Shown here: piece after piece, positions 15,443-27,673 of the stretch | How positions within the stretch are numbered: the stretch's first letter is position 1 | Layout of the letters: the number at the start of each line of letters is the position of its first letter | Assembly: GCA_000773965.1 (NCBI GenBank) | Contig: JRUP01000006.1 | Location: 228,683 to 292,682, forward strand | Reading direction: 5' to 3' | Length of the DNA stretch: 64,000 nucleotides | Source of the DNA: Enterobacter cancerogenus | GTDB lineage: Bacteria; Pseudomonadota; Gammaproteobacteria; Enterobacterales; Enterobacteriaceae | Translations under genes and position numbers: made by a program | The notes under the pieces: model-generated | What the model was told of the DNA's origin: nothing | The model's database searches: none | What the model saw: only the letters and a program-made list of their open reading frames with translations

Positions 15443-16231
15443 TCAGGCTTCTATTGCTGTGTAATCGCCTGTGCCTTCAGGCCATGGCGTGAGCAAATCG
15501 AAGCCGGTCTCGGTCACAGCAAGGGTGTGTTCCCACTGCGCCGACAGCGAGCGATCTTTTGTCACCACCGTCCAGCCATCAGATAAAACACTGGTGCCTG
15601 CTTTGCCGGCATTGATCATTGGCTCGATGGTGAAGATCATACCTGCCTGCAACTCAATCCCTGTGCCCGGCGTACCGTAGTGCAGAATCTGAGGCTCGCC
15701 GTGATAAATCTCACCAACACCGTGACCGCAATATTCACGCACCACTGAAAATCCAGCTTTCTCCGCCACCTGTTGGATCGCGGCGCCGATATCACCCAAA
15801 GTCGCACCGGGTTTGACGACTTTAATGCCCGCCACCATCGATTCGTAGGTGATATCGACCAGACGTTTAGCGCGCACCGATGGCTCACCCACGTAATACA
15901 TGCGGCTGGTATCACCGTACCAGCCATCTTTGATGATGCCGACGTCGATGTTGACGATATCGCCATTCTTGAGCTTCTTCTCACCTGGAATGCCATGGCA
16001 CACCACGTGGTTTACCGAGGTACAGGTGGTGCGTGTATAGCCGTGATAACCAATATTCGCGGGAACAACCTTCAGTTCATTGACAATATAGTCATGGCAA
16101 ATGGCGTCCAGTTCATCTGTGGTTACGCCGGGTTTGACGTAAGGGGTGATGATTTCCAGCACTTTTGCCGCGGCGTGTCCGGCAGCGCGTGCCAGTTCGA
16201 TTTCTTCAGCAGAATGTAGTTTGATGGTCAT
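15443..16231 (-). CDS. map: type I methionine aminopeptidase
   Basis: A 262-residue metalloprotease that removes the initiator methionine. The metal ligands are in place: the two Asp (NIDVGIIKDGWYGDTSR), the His (CGHGVGEIYHGEP), and the Glu residues of FTIEPMIN and SAQWEHTLAVTE. The fold starts LHSAEEIELARAAGHAAAKV. The gene overlaps its upstream neighbour, a ParD-like gene, by four bases (ATGA). This differs from the usual rpsB-linked map and suggests a second, specialised copy. Confidence 0.93.
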   Translation of the reverse strand: MTIKLHSAEEIELARAAGHAAAKVLEIITPYVKPGVTTDELDAICHDYIVNELKVVPANIGYHGYTRTTCTSVNHVVCHGIPGEKKLKNGDIVNIDVGIIKDGWYGDTSRMYYVGEPSVRAKRLVDITYESMVAGIKVVKPGATLGDIGAAIQQVAEKAGFSVVREYCGHGVGEIYHGEPQILHYGTPGTGIELQAGMIFTIEPMINAGKAGTSVLSDGWTVVTKDRSLSAQWEHTLAVTETGFDLLTPWPEGTGDYTAIEA

Positions 16232-16473
16232 TGCGCGATTCCCTGCGAGGTTAATGTAGGCTGGTCAAGCAGCTGCGCTAAATCTGCGCCGCCGTCACGT
16301 TCGACACGCATCAACAGGCGCGTCAGTTCCTGAAGGTTGAGGTCAGGATAAAGCTCAGCCAGCATGCCAATCTTCATCCAGTGTTCTGCCTGCGCATTGA
16401 TGGAACGGCTCAACGCCGTGCTCGCGATACGCAGATTCTCATGCATCAGATCAGAAATTTTTACGATACCCAT
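16228..16473 (-). CDS. ParD-like antitoxin-family protein
   Basis: An 81-residue protein of the ParD-like family. The N-terminal MGIVKISDLMHENLRIASTA looks like a ribbon-helix-helix DNA-binding segment. It continues SRSINAQAEHWMKIGMLAEL and a helical C-terminus. The start at 16473 follows GGATCGCATA; an upstream start 12 codons earlier has no ribosome site. The stop overlaps the map start, so the two are translationally coupled. ParD proteins usually neutralise ParE toxins; here the partner is an aminopeptidase and no ParE is present. It may act as operon autoregulator. Confidence 0.82.
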   Translation of the reverse strand: MGIVKISDLMHENLRIASTALSRSINAQAEHWMKIGMLAELYPDLNLQELTRLLMRVERDGGADLAQLLDQPTLTSQGIAQ

Positions 16474-16790
16474 TATGCGATCCGTATATGAAACATAGTC
16501 GTTTTGCATATAGGTTACGCTGCGTCCGGATAAGATGGAAGGGGAAATGTTGGGAAGTTTGCCGTGACCCTGTCTAGCATCTCCACCTCTTAGCTGTTTA
16601 AGCCTGCTACGGCGTGACAGAGTGGTGTGATGTGTGGAGGAAAAGATAGACTAAAGAAAAATACCCTGCGCAGCGGCTTAAAATTCGTTGCAGAGTAATA
16701 TCTCTGGATTCCCCTAGAGCAGGGTGGTGAAAGTTCGGGATTTGAAACCTCAGCTAAAATAAAATAATCCCTTGATTGAGAGATGAAGCT

Positions 16791-16875
16791 AATAAGCGAG
16801 ACGCATCATTAAGAGAAAACCTGGACAGACTTAGCGATAGGACAGGAATATATATGACGTGACGCATCGCTTATT
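16791..16875. repeat. inverted repeat with AATAAGCGA arms
   Basis: Left arm AATAAGCGA and right arm TCGCTTATT are exact complements, 62 bases apart, each adjoining GACGCATC. It shares the AAGCGA core with the motif family around 8.1-8.9 kb. Confidence 0.45.
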
Positions 16876-17002
16876 TGATGGTTTTCTGTGCTTATTGAAT
16901 TACGGGCAACAGTATGAATTTTATGCGGTAATTATTAAATCCTATTAATGAATGCGCCATTGAGAAGATGCCTGGGCAGCCGTAATCCTTGTTTTTAATT
17001 TA

Positions 17003-17012
17003 CGCTTCGCTT
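17003..17012 (-). repeat. AAGCGAAGCG motif core (reverse)
   Basis: Ten-base core of the dispersed motif, in the non-coding leader of the GAF-EAL gene. Confidence 0.4.
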
Positions 17013-17223
17013 GAATGGGGTGAAGGATCCCTTTGCTCAGTTTTCATGTAAGCTTTTTGTAAAGATATTTCAGCATGACAAACCGTGATGGCGGGCATAA
17101 TATGGTGATATTCATCGGTTAATAATGAGCAAAATAGACGCAAAATGGCGGATATTCTCCTTAATGATAAAGAAGTTATTCTTTTGAGTTCAGCATTGCT
17201 ATCCGTGCCAATGGAATGGGCGA

Positions 17224-18996
17224 GTGCAAATGAGCATAGCTAACGAATTGAAGCCAGGCTGCATCACGCTCCAGGCACTTCGGAATCCGGATATCTGCCG
17301 TGACGATGTACTGAGCAAATTCACTGATTTGGTCAGTAAAACGCTGGATGTTCCCAGCAGTTTCATCTCTGTCCTTGACGATGATTTCCAATACATCAAA
17401 GCTGCGCACAACTTTAACGTCGGTGAAACGTTGCGTGCCGATTCATTGTGTCAGTACGTGGTCGAGGGGGATCAACCGCTGGTGGTGCCCGATACCCAAC
17501 TGGACGCCTGTTTTTCCGTCAATCCTTTTGTTATAGGTGAACCTTTTGTTCGCTTTTATGCGGGCGTGCCACTAAAGAGCCAGGAAGGGCTGGTCTTAGG
17601 CACGCTGTGCGTGGTGGATAGCAAACCACATACCTTTAGCGCTGAAAAGCTGGCGACGATGACGTTGCTATCCCAGCTGGTGATTTCCTTTCTTGAAGCC
17701 TGGCATTCTGTCGGTTTTACCGATCTGGTTACAGGATTGCCTAACCGACAGCAACTGATTAGAGACCTGCAATCCTTGCGTAATGCGGGTGATAACACGC
17801 GGTATCGGCTGGTGTTGATCGACTGCATCGATATGCCGCGAGCCTATGAGCTGGCGCGTTCGTTGGGCATGGCACCGGTCGAAGGGCTTCTCAAAGATAT
17901 GGCAACGTTACTGCCGCTACGTCTGCGTCCCGGCAAAAATGAACTGCTCTATACCGTGGCAACCGGGCGGTTCGCGCTATTAACTCAACAAGAAAGTCCA
18001 TTGTGCGCCGAGTGGGTTGCGCGACGAATGGAAGGCGTACGCGCCGAGATTGGCGAAGGTTTATCGGTCGATTTGGCGACACATACCGGTGAAACCCTCT
18101 TTTCGCCGTCAGAAATTTCCGCTCAGGAAGCGCTGCGTCGAGCCGTTAGTGCCTTGCATGAAGCCATTTGTCGCGGGATCCCGTGTATGAACTTCAGTGA
18201 GGAAAACGATGAGCGGCGTACGGATGACTTTACTCTCGTCAACGACCTGGCCACTGCTGTACGGCACAATCATGGCTTGTATCTGGTGTTCCAGCCGAAA
18301 ATCTGTCTGAGCAGCGGTTTACCGATTGGGCTCGAAGCGCTCATCCGATGGCGCCATCCCACCCGAGGTGAACTTTCTCCTTCAGTTTTCATCCCGCTCG
18401 CGGAACAAACCACGCTGCTGCAAGAGATCACCGAATGGGTCATTGATAAAACCATTGAGCGGTTGAAACGGCTCAACGGGCAAGGTATCCAGTTGCCTGT
18501 CACGGTGAACGTTAGCGTGCGCGACTTCAGCCAGGAGAGTTTTGCTGACAGGCTCGAGAATAAGATGATCAAGGCACGTCTGCCGACGAATCTGCTCGGC
18601 ATTGAGTGCCTGGAAACTGAGCGCATCATCGAAAGCGCGGCGGCCATTAAGGGACTGGAAATGTTGAAAATGCGCGGTTTTGGTATTGCGCTGGATGATT
18701 TCGGCACCGGTTACAGCAATATCAGTTATCTGCGAAAAATGCCTCTGGATGTGGTCAAACTCGACCGTTCGATTGTCGGCGGACTTGCCACGGATACCGC
18801 ATCACGCATCATCACCCGCAGCATTATCGCTATGCTCAAAGAACTGGATTATGTGGTGTTAGCGGAAGGCGTGGAAAATATTGAGACGCTCGAAGCGTTA
18901 AAAGAGTTCGGTTGCGATCAGGCGCAGGGGTTCTTTCATTCCCGCCCATTACCTGAAAGCGAACTGGATAATTGGTTACGCTGGAAGTTAGGGTGA
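17224..18996 (+). CDS. GAF-GGDEF(degenerate)-EAL protein, probable c-di-GMP phosphodiesterase
   Basis: A 590-residue cytosolic signalling protein. Residues about 20-155 form a GAF sensor domain (DSLCQYVVEGDQPLVVPD, FYAGVPLKS, GTLCVVD). Residues 165-320 form a GGDEF-like domain whose active motif has become ATGRF, so it cannot make c-di-GMP. Residues 335-588 form an EAL domain with its catalytic residues: EALIRW (371), the Asn of VNVSVRDF, the Glu of ECLETE, DDFGTGYSN, the Lys of VKLDRS, AEGVEN and QAQGFF. It should therefore hydrolyse c-di-GMP and favour motility. A GTG start at 17224 fits GGAATGGG upstream; the ATG at 17230 is an alternative. The 3' end overlaps the convergent gene by nine bases. 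Confidence 0.9.
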   Translation: MQMSIANELKPGCITLQALRNPDICRDDVLSKFTDLVSKTLDVPSSFISVLDDDFQYIKAAHNFNVGETLRADSLCQYVVEGDQPLVVPDTQLDACFSVNPFVIGEPFVRFYAGVPLKSQEGLVLGTLCVVDSKPHTFSAEKLATMTLLSQLVISFLEAWHSVGFTDLVTGLPNRQQLIRDLQSLRNAGDNTRYRLVLIDCIDMPRAYELARSLGMAPVEGLLKDMATLLPLRLRPGKNELLYTVATGRFALLTQQESPLCAEWVARRMEGVRAEIGEGLSVDLATHTGETLFSPSEISAQEALRRAVSALHEAICRGIPCMNFSEENDERRTDDFTLVNDLATAVRHNHGLYLVFQPKICLSSGLPIGLEALIRWRHPTRGELSPSVFIPLAEQTTLLQEITEWVIDKTIERLKRLNGQGIQLPVTVNVSVRDFSQESFADRLENKMIKARLPTNLLGIECLETERIIESAAAIKGLEMLKMRGFGIALDDFGTGYSNISYLRKMPLDVVKLDRSIVGGLATDTASRIITRSIIAMLKELDYVVLAEGVENIETLEALKEFGCDQAQGFFHSRPLPESELDNWLRWKLG

Positions 18997-19776
18997 TGCG
19001 TCTGTCCTGACTTCATCGGTTCCTGCCTCACCCATTGCCAGAGCACTGGCGCTGGCGGGATCAAATAGCGACAGACTCTCGATTTGTTCCACCATAATCA
19101 CTTTACGAAACGCTAAAGCTGTTTTGGGTTTCGACATGAAATCAATTTGGTGCTGATGATACCAACGGCTGTAATTGTGCTCAACGGCGAGATTTAACGT
19201 ACGTGAATCGCGATAACCGCTGAGCATCGGTATTAATACAATATTAGCCGTGCTGGCATATTCGAAGGTGGCGGCATGAATCATGCCGATGTAGATGCGT
19301 CGGGATTTTAGCGTTATCCAGGCTAACTCACCTTCTTCCATACACTGCAACAACATCTGTTCAATACCGTTCGAACGTGACAATCGCTGATAGAGGTCGC
19401 GGCGGCTGCTGGCGGTTAATCGCGCGCTGCCAGCCCAGTTTGAGCGATACACACAAAACAGCACGGCAAAGGCGAGCATAATCACGACCGGTGCCTGAAT
19501 ACCCAGGAAGCTCCAGGTCATAAAATCCACATGCCAACGGGCATGCACCAGGCGGGTAAGTGCAAAAGTATTATTGATTGCGGAAGCGACGAGTAATATC
19601 AGCCAGACAATCCCGGTGGCAAACACGCCCTGTAAGACAAAAATACAACCATAAAGGGCAATTAAAAAGTAAACATCCCAGCCAAAGGAACGCTTTATTT
19701 TTAACCGACTCGACATGTCCCGGCTGGTGTACCAATAGCCACACACCATCAGCACCATAAATATTGCCGTTCCCAT
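18988..19776 (-). CDS. multi-span membrane protein, unknown function
   Basis: A 262-residue protein. The first 130 residues hold about four membrane spans (AIFMVLMVCGYWY; VYFLIALYGCIFVLQGVF; TGIVWLILLVASAI; APVVIMLAFAVLFCVY). A soluble, probably cytoplasmic part of 130 residues follows (ASSRRDLYQRLSRSNGIEQM onward). I do not recognise the family. It is the second gene of a two-gene unit: the upstream small gene stops with TAA directly before this ATG, so translation is coupled. Its 3' end overlaps the c-di-GMP gene on the other strand, which could tie their expression together. Confidence 0.75.
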   Translation of the reverse strand: MGTAIFMVLMVCGYWYTSRDMSSRLKIKRSFGWDVYFLIALYGCIFVLQGVFATGIVWLILLVASAINNTFALTRLVHARWHVDFMTWSFLGIQAPVVIMLAFAVLFCVYRSNWAGSARLTASSRRDLYQRLSRSNGIEQMLLQCMEEGELAWITLKSRRIYIGMIHAATFEYASTANIVLIPMLSGYRDSRTLNLAVEHNYSRWYHQHQIDFMSKPKTALAFRKVIMVEQIESLSLFDPASASALAMGEAGTDEVRTDASP

Positions 19777-19974
19777 TTAGATATCCTTCAAGGTTTTGAC
19801 ATGATGGGCAAAATCGCGCTGAACTTTGGGACTTAACGGATTAACCGAAGCGTTGCCATCTTCATCAATAATGATCCTGTCACCCTCCTGAATGGATTCT
19901 TTCATATCTTGCTGGCTCATCACTTGTAGCAATGACTCAGGGCTCTTGAAGAGGGCGATAACAAAGTGAAACAT
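19777..19974 (-). CDS. 65-residue protein coupled to the membrane protein
   Basis: Small soluble protein beginning MFHFVIALFKSPESLLQVM and ending in a charged helix. It contains GDRIIIDEDGNASVNPLSP, a short beta-like stretch. The ATG at 19974 has GGAAAAT seven bases upstream; a TTG four codons earlier overlaps this site. The stop codon abuts the start of the membrane-protein gene, implying a joint function. No known family recognised. Confidence 0.65.
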   Translation of the reverse strand: MFHFVIALFKSPESLLQVMSQQDMKESIQEGDRIIIDEDGNASVNPLSPKVQRDFAHHVKTLKDI

Positions 19975-20224
19975 GTTATTTTCCAATTAATTTGGGTAGC
20001 TAGAGTATGGCACACTATCCGATGTGAATTTGGGTTAGTGACTTCTGGAAGAGGCGTGTTTTCGAACTTACGGATTAATCTGTCTAAAGAGCTGAAGTAA
20101 GCGAGACCGTACTTGGATGGAAAAGTTTGCCAGTTTTAATAATGAATGGCTTAGGGGGTCAGTATTCATTTCCTGTCGTTAAAATTAGACTACAATAAGA
20201 AAGACATTAAATATGAGGTTAATT

Positions 20225-20425
20225 ATGAAAGATCATCATACGAATGAACAACGTAATAAAGAAGGGGATGTGCATAAGGGACTTCCCGAAGCCGCCCCCA
20301 ATGTCGGCAATGCGTATGAAGAGGATGACCATCCGGCAAAAGACAACCCTGAAGATCATGGAGAGATTCCGCGCACGCGCGATGATAGTAAAGATCACAA
20401 GCATGATCCTTATCAGGATAAATAG
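20225..20425 (+). CDS. 66-residue very hydrophilic protein
   Basis: Starts MKDHHTNEQRNKEGDVHKG and continues with many His, Asp, Glu, Lys and Pro residues (NAYEEDDHPAKDNPEDHGE) to a DPYQDK end; no hydrophobic core. Such composition is typical of intrinsically disordered, hydrophilin-like stress proteins. The start has GAGGTTAATT upstream. Alone on this strand. Function unknown. Confidence 0.6.
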   Translation: MKDHHTNEQRNKEGDVHKGLPEAAPNVGNAYEEDDHPAKDNPEDHGEIPRTRDDSKDHKHDPYQDK

Positions 20426-20688
20426 TCCCACTGAGAATTAATCGCCCCCGACATTGAATAAACATCTCGTTAATTTTAGAGTGTGTTTAATCAATTGAAA
20501 TTGTTGATTAATTACCCTGTAATTTCGAAATAAACGAAGCATGTAGTTTATAAAGTAAGCTTTTCTAGTGGTTAAAATATTTTATAAAATATCCTACGCT
20601 TGATTCACAAAATCGGTTATTTTCTGCACCGTATCAATCATCACCCCACTAAACTACTTATACCCAATCAGGGTGAATGGAGGTATAT

Positions 20689-20814
20689 ATGTCAGAACGT
20701 CCAGATCCAGATGATGTTAAGCCGCTGCCTGGCGACGATTTACCCTTACCCGATGAAGAGGATGATGAGACTGACGATCGTGATTTACCTGATGATCAAA
20801 AACCGATGATCTGA
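20689..20814 (+). CDS. 41-residue acidic disordered protein
   Basis: The ATG follows a perfect GGAGGT seven bases upstream. The peptide begins MSERPDPDDVKPLPGDDLPL and remains extremely rich in Asp, Glu and Pro, ending KPMI. A clean terminator follows the stop within 11 bases. The ribosome site plus terminator make this a real, well-translated small gene although no family is recognised. Like its 66-residue neighbour upstream it looks unstructured and could be a stress protein. Confidence 0.7.
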   Translation: MSERPDPDDVKPLPGDDLPLPDEEDDETDDRDLPDDQKPMI

Positions 20815-20824
20815 TTCTCAATTC

Positions 20825-20848
20825 AGAGCCGCGTAAGCGGCTCTTTTG
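20825..20848 (+). terminator. rho-independent terminator
   Basis: AGAGCCGC-GTAA-GCGGCTCT stem-loop followed by TTT, just after the 41-residue gene. Confidence 0.75.
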
Positions 20849-20883
20849 CGTGATTTGCAAGGGTATTATTGCGGTACAGCATT

Positions 20884-21135
20884 TCAATCATTGGATGATG
20901 CATCATCTTTGATGTATTGCCGTATCGCTTCATGCATGGCTCGGTTACGGTCAACTTCCAGTCCGCGCTCTTCATACTCTTTAGCCATGTTAATAATGAC
21001 TTCATCATATTTCCCTTTGAAGGTGATGTTATTCACCGCGACCTGTTTAATCATCAGTTCACGCAACACCTCAGTTTCGATTTTTAAACGCTGAACCGTT
21101 TCTTCAAGTTCCTTTATTCTCTCTTCGGTGGACAT
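20884..21135 (-). CDS. 83-residue coiled-coil protein, unknown
   Basis: Starts MSTEERIKELEETVQRLKIE, a heptad-patterned coiled coil of about 35 residues. A second part follows (VNNITFKGKYDEVIINMAKE, then RNRAMHEAIRQYIKDD). No membrane span. The ATG at 21135 has AGGGAG upstream; the GTG two codons earlier is less well placed. It is convergent with the 41-residue gene. Resembles small phage- or plasmid-type structural or regulatory proteins, but no family is assigned. Confidence 0.6.
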   Translation of the reverse strand: MSTEERIKELEETVQRLKIETEVLRELMIKQVAVNNITFKGKYDEVIINMAKEYEERGLEVDRNRAMHEAIRQYIKDDASSND

Positions 21136-21360
21136 TATCACTCCCTATTAAGTTATGTAGATTAAGCAAGCCACATTATTGAAAAGAATATGGCATTGAA
21201 AAGCCTATAACTCAAGCCTCACCATTCGCATCATATTAAGCGAGCCGTAAAGCACAGATAGGAGAGCGATAACCTAACATTTGGTTTATATTGACGGCGC
21301 AAATTAACGAGCCGCAATGATTGATGCGGATGAATAACGCGGCAGCGCTGGAACCCTCTT

Positions 21361-22296
21361 ATGATGAACATCTTCGCCCTGATACTGGCCATTGCTGTGG
21401 TTTTTAGCGGCCTGAGTTGGACATACAGGCTTTGGGCTTTGACGCGCATCACCGTTGAGAAAAACCAGGCAGAATCTTCGCTCATACAGCAGGGTAAAAC
21501 TCAGCGCCTCCCGAGTTGGCTGGATACGCCCGCATCGCTCTTTCCGTTACTGGTCATCGTGTTACTGGTTCGGGCCTTTGGCTGGGAGCCTTTTCGCATT
21601 CCTTCTGGATCCATGATGCCAACTCTCCTCACCGGCGACTGGGTGCTGGCAGATAAATATTCATACGGGCTGCGAAATCCATTCAATCAGAAAACGTTGC
21701 TTGCCACCGGACACCCTAAACGTGGTGATATTGCGATATTTACGTTTCCTCAGGACGAAACGCAGTTGTTCATTAAAAGAGTTATCGGTTTGCCCGGTGA
21801 CAAAGTCATATTCAATCCAGCCTCACAACAGCTCACTGTTTTCCCTTTTTGCCAGGACCATCAATCCTGTGCACCAGCGCTAGCCATTCATTACAGTGCG
21901 CTCAAAGCGGGCGAGTTCGTCGAGACTGCCGGAATGCATCCGGGCTTTTATGCCAGGCCGATTGGCGAGGAAAAGCCTTCTGAACAGCGTTTACTGATGG
22001 GCACTGAAACGCTGGCGGGGGTGACGCATCGCATTTTGCAGAAGCCTGAATTGACTGTTTCAGCATCTGCGTTTTTCCATCAGCCAGGTCAGCAGCCTGG
22101 AGAGTGGGTGGTGCCGGCGGAGAGCTATTTTATGATGGGGGATAATCGTAACAACAGCTTTGACAGCCGCTATTGGGGGTTTGTCCCTGAGCGTAATCTG
22201 GTGGGCAAAGCGGTGGCGATTGGATTTAGTATGGAAAAACAGGAAGGGCAGTGGCCGACGGGGTTGAGGCCAGGTCGCATCGGGCGGATCCATTAA
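21361..22296 (+). CDS. lepB: signal peptidase I (second, stand-alone copy)
   Basis: A 311-residue S26 family leader peptidase that cleaves Sec signal peptides at the outer face of the inner membrane. Two membrane spans (FALILAIAVVFSGLSWTY; ASLFPLLVIVLLVRAFG) are followed by the catalytic domain. The nucleophile is S84 (RIPSGSMMPTL) and the general base K139 (FIKRVIGLPGD); the late box GDNRNNSFDSRYWGFVP is intact. Unlike the housekeeping gene it is not next to lepA or rnc, so it is probably an additional enzyme. Ribosome site weak (GGAA). Confidence 0.92.
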   Translation: MMNIFALILAIAVVFSGLSWTYRLWALTRITVEKNQAESSLIQQGKTQRLPSWLDTPASLFPLLVIVLLVRAFGWEPFRIPSGSMMPTLLTGDWVLADKYSYGLRNPFNQKTLLATGHPKRGDIAIFTFPQDETQLFIKRVIGLPGDKVIFNPASQQLTVFPFCQDHQSCAPALAIHYSALKAGEFVETAGMHPGFYARPIGEEKPSEQRLLMGTETLAGVTHRILQKPELTVSASAFFHQPGQQPGEWVVPAESYFMMGDNRNNSFDSRYWGFVPERNLVGKAVAIGFSMEKQEGQWPTGLRPGRIGRIH

Positions 22297-22337
22297 GAGA
22301 AGATGCCAGTCCCTGGCAGAACAAATCCTAAAGCGCT

Positions 22338-22523
22338 TTACTCAGACTTTGTTGGAGGACGGCGACTTATCTTGCCTCCTTTCCGACCCGCTTCAACGGC
22401 GCGTTCAGGATCGTTTCTGAAGTTGCCTCCACTGGCTTTGCCTCCCGCTTTGCCAGCTTCTCTTGCGCGTGCCGGATCGTTAGCAAAATTCCCTGCACCG
22501 CCTCTGTAGCTCTGTTGTTTCAT
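22338..22523 (-). CDS. KGG-repeat stress protein (YmdF/YciG type)
   Basis: A 61-residue hydrophilic protein with RGGAGNFANDPARAREAGK, AGGKASGGNFRNDPERAVEA and GRKGGKISRR. It is a paralogue of the protein at 8304-8507 (same repeat and the same GGKISRR end). GAGG lies upstream of the ATG. Family members belong to RpoS-controlled stress responses. Confidence 0.85.
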   Translation of the reverse strand: MKQQSYRGGAGNFANDPARAREAGKAGGKASGGNFRNDPERAVEAGRKGGKISRRPPTKSE

Positions 22524-22721
22524 AGGAAGACCTCATATCAATGTTCCGTGAGAGATAAGGACTAGCTAGTCACTCCATAATTTTAGTGCGCGATTGCGGC
22601 TTCGCCAGCGCGGGATAATTAATATTTTGTAGTCTTTATCGCACAAAAAAAGAAATGTTGTCCGATTTAAAATAGCCACTAATCACGATTAAATGATTTT
22701 TTAATTGTTTAAGTAATAAAC

Positions 22722-23324
22722 ATGAAAATATTAAATGTTGAAGCCAATTTTTGGGCCGCGCTTGGCTTAGAAAAGCTATTAATATCTGCAGGTTACCAAT
22801 TTTTATCATGCTCATCTTTAAGTGATGCAAAAAAAATATTAATCGATCAATCTATCGAAGTAATGATTATTGAGTTAAAAACCGAAGCGGATGATATTGA
22901 ATCTTCCTATGCGTTTTTACGCCTGTTGCAGGCACTTTATCCTTGTATCCGCGTGTTGGTACTGACCGACATTAATGATGCTGCGCTGCTTAATTTTCTT
23001 GCCCATGAATTTCACTCGGTTTTATTTCTGACAAAAAAATCCTCATTAGCCAGCATTGTTCAAAACGTCAATACACTTGCTGAGAAGAGACCGCATACAT
23101 CAACACGCAGCCGTGTTCCTTCGCTCTCGCTGCAAGAATTTCACATGCTGAAATGGCTTGCCCGATACAGCAGTCAGCAGGACATAGCCTTGCGTGTCAG
23201 ACTGAATAACAAAACCATCAGTCACTATAAGCGATCGATTTACATTAAACTGAATTGTGAGAATAATGTTCAGTTTCATCATCGGCTTACGCAATACGGG
23301 CTTAATCGAACCCATGTCGATTAA
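22722..23324 (+). CDS. LuxR-type regulator with degenerate receiver (RcsB-like)
   Basis: A 200-residue protein. The first 120 residues have a response-regulator-like pattern, with the phosphoacceptor region reading VMIIELKTEADD. A Glu sits where Asp is usual, so phosphorylation is unlikely. The C-terminal helix-turn-helix is of the LuxR/FixJ class (LSLQEFHMLKWLARYSSQQ, then RLNNKTISHYKRSIYIKL). Such proteins control capsule, fimbriae or motility genes in enterobacteria. No adjacent kinase. Weak ribosome site. Its DNA is AT-richer than its neighbours, hinting at transfer. Confidence 0.78.
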   Translation: MKILNVEANFWAALGLEKLLISAGYQFLSCSSLSDAKKILIDQSIEVMIIELKTEADDIESSYAFLRLLQALYPCIRVLVLTDINDAALLNFLAHEFHSVLFLTKKSSLASIVQNVNTLAEKRPHTSTRSRVPSLSLQEFHMLKWLARYSSQQDIALRVRLNNKTISHYKRSIYIKLNCENNVQFHHRLTQYGLNRTHVD

Positions 23325-23458
23325 TACCTCCACTGACTGTATCCCTCGCTCATAACGCCCTGTTATGCCCGGTCAGTAAAGGGTGCCTTTTGCCTGAGGC
23401 TTGAGAATTCCGGCCCGCAGGAGGAAGATATTCCCCTTTGCCAGGGCCGGGAATAGCC

Positions 23459-24181
23459 ATGCTGATCACCTCCGAAAACACGCGCACTTTTAATACGGAT
23501 ACCCGACTCGCCTGCACGCTGGCGGCTGTGGCGGGCGCGCTGAATACGGCTGCATTTGAAACCGTCGGTTTTTTCTCTGCCAACATGACGGGCAACGTCT
23601 CGTCACTTTCCGATCATCTGGCGAAAGCAAATCTGCATGTCGGATTGTTCTTCCTGCTGATCGTGCTGCTCTTTATAGCGGGTTCTTCTGTTTCGACCCT
23701 GATTATCAACTCCGGACGCAGGCGACAAATTCGCGGGATTTATGCCATCAACATCCTGCTTGAAGGCGTGGCATTGTTAGCGCTGGGCGTCATTGAGAGT
23801 TGGTTCAGCTTTAGTGAATCGGGCGTATTGCTGGTGCTCAGTTTGAGTTTTTTGATGGGATTACAAAACGCCGTGGTCACCCGGATTTCGAATGCACGCG
23901 TGCGCACCACCCATGTCTCCGGTACCGCTACCGACATTGGCATTGAGGTGGCCATGTTGTTTGATGTGCTACGCCGTAAAGAATCCCCGAAAGATGCGCC
24001 GCTCTATATCGAGCGTTTAAAACTGCACTTCTTCACTGTGATGGCATTCCTGTTCGGCGGCGTGCTGGGTATTCTGCTGCTGAACGCGCTGAGCTATAAA
24101 CTGTTAATTTTGATTGGTGTGATGCTATCTGCCCTCGCTTTGTCAGCATTACAACGTGCCGGGCATGCGCTGCACTCCTGA
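23459..24181 (+). CDS. YoaK/DUF1275 family membrane protein
   Basis: A 240-residue inner-membrane protein with six to seven spans. Family markers are ACTLAAVAGALNTAAFETVG, FFSANMTGNVSSLSDHLA and LSFLMGLQNAVVTRISNARV, then RTTHVSGTATDIGIE. The duplicated pattern of a G-N motif with MTGN/SGTATD is characteristic. Transport function is suspected, not shown. ATG at 23459 has GGGAATAG upstream; a TTG seven codons earlier is possible. Confidence 0.85.
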   Translation: MLITSENTRTFNTDTRLACTLAAVAGALNTAAFETVGFFSANMTGNVSSLSDHLAKANLHVGLFFLLIVLLFIAGSSVSTLIINSGRRRQIRGIYAINILLEGVALLALGVIESWFSFSESGVLLVLSLSFLMGLQNAVVTRISNARVRTTHVSGTATDIGIEVAMLFDVLRRKESPKDAPLYIERLKLHFFTVMAFLFGGVLGILLLNALSYKLLILIGVMLSALALSALQRAGHALHS

Positions 24182-24272
24182 ATAATAATTGACGCGCTTC
24201 ACACATTTCAGCGCGATTTTTGAAAACTGCTTGCTACTTTTTGGCAATGCTCAGCAAGATAAACGTCATTAA

Positions 24273-26255
<1,983 letters not shown>

Positions 26256-26270
26256 CCAAGGAGCAAGTAA

Positions 26271-27665
<1,395 letters not shown>

Positions 27666-27673
27666 ACCCGCTA

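Larger units (their letters stand above)
16474..17223. other. 750-base intergenic region
   Basis: No gene recognised. It holds an inverted repeat (AATAAGCGA at 16791-16799; its complement in 16861-16875) whose sides also share the direct repeat GACGCATC (16800, 16861). A reverse CGCTTCGCTT copy is at 17003-17012. Promoters for the map operon and the GAF-EAL gene must lie here. Confidence 0.5.
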
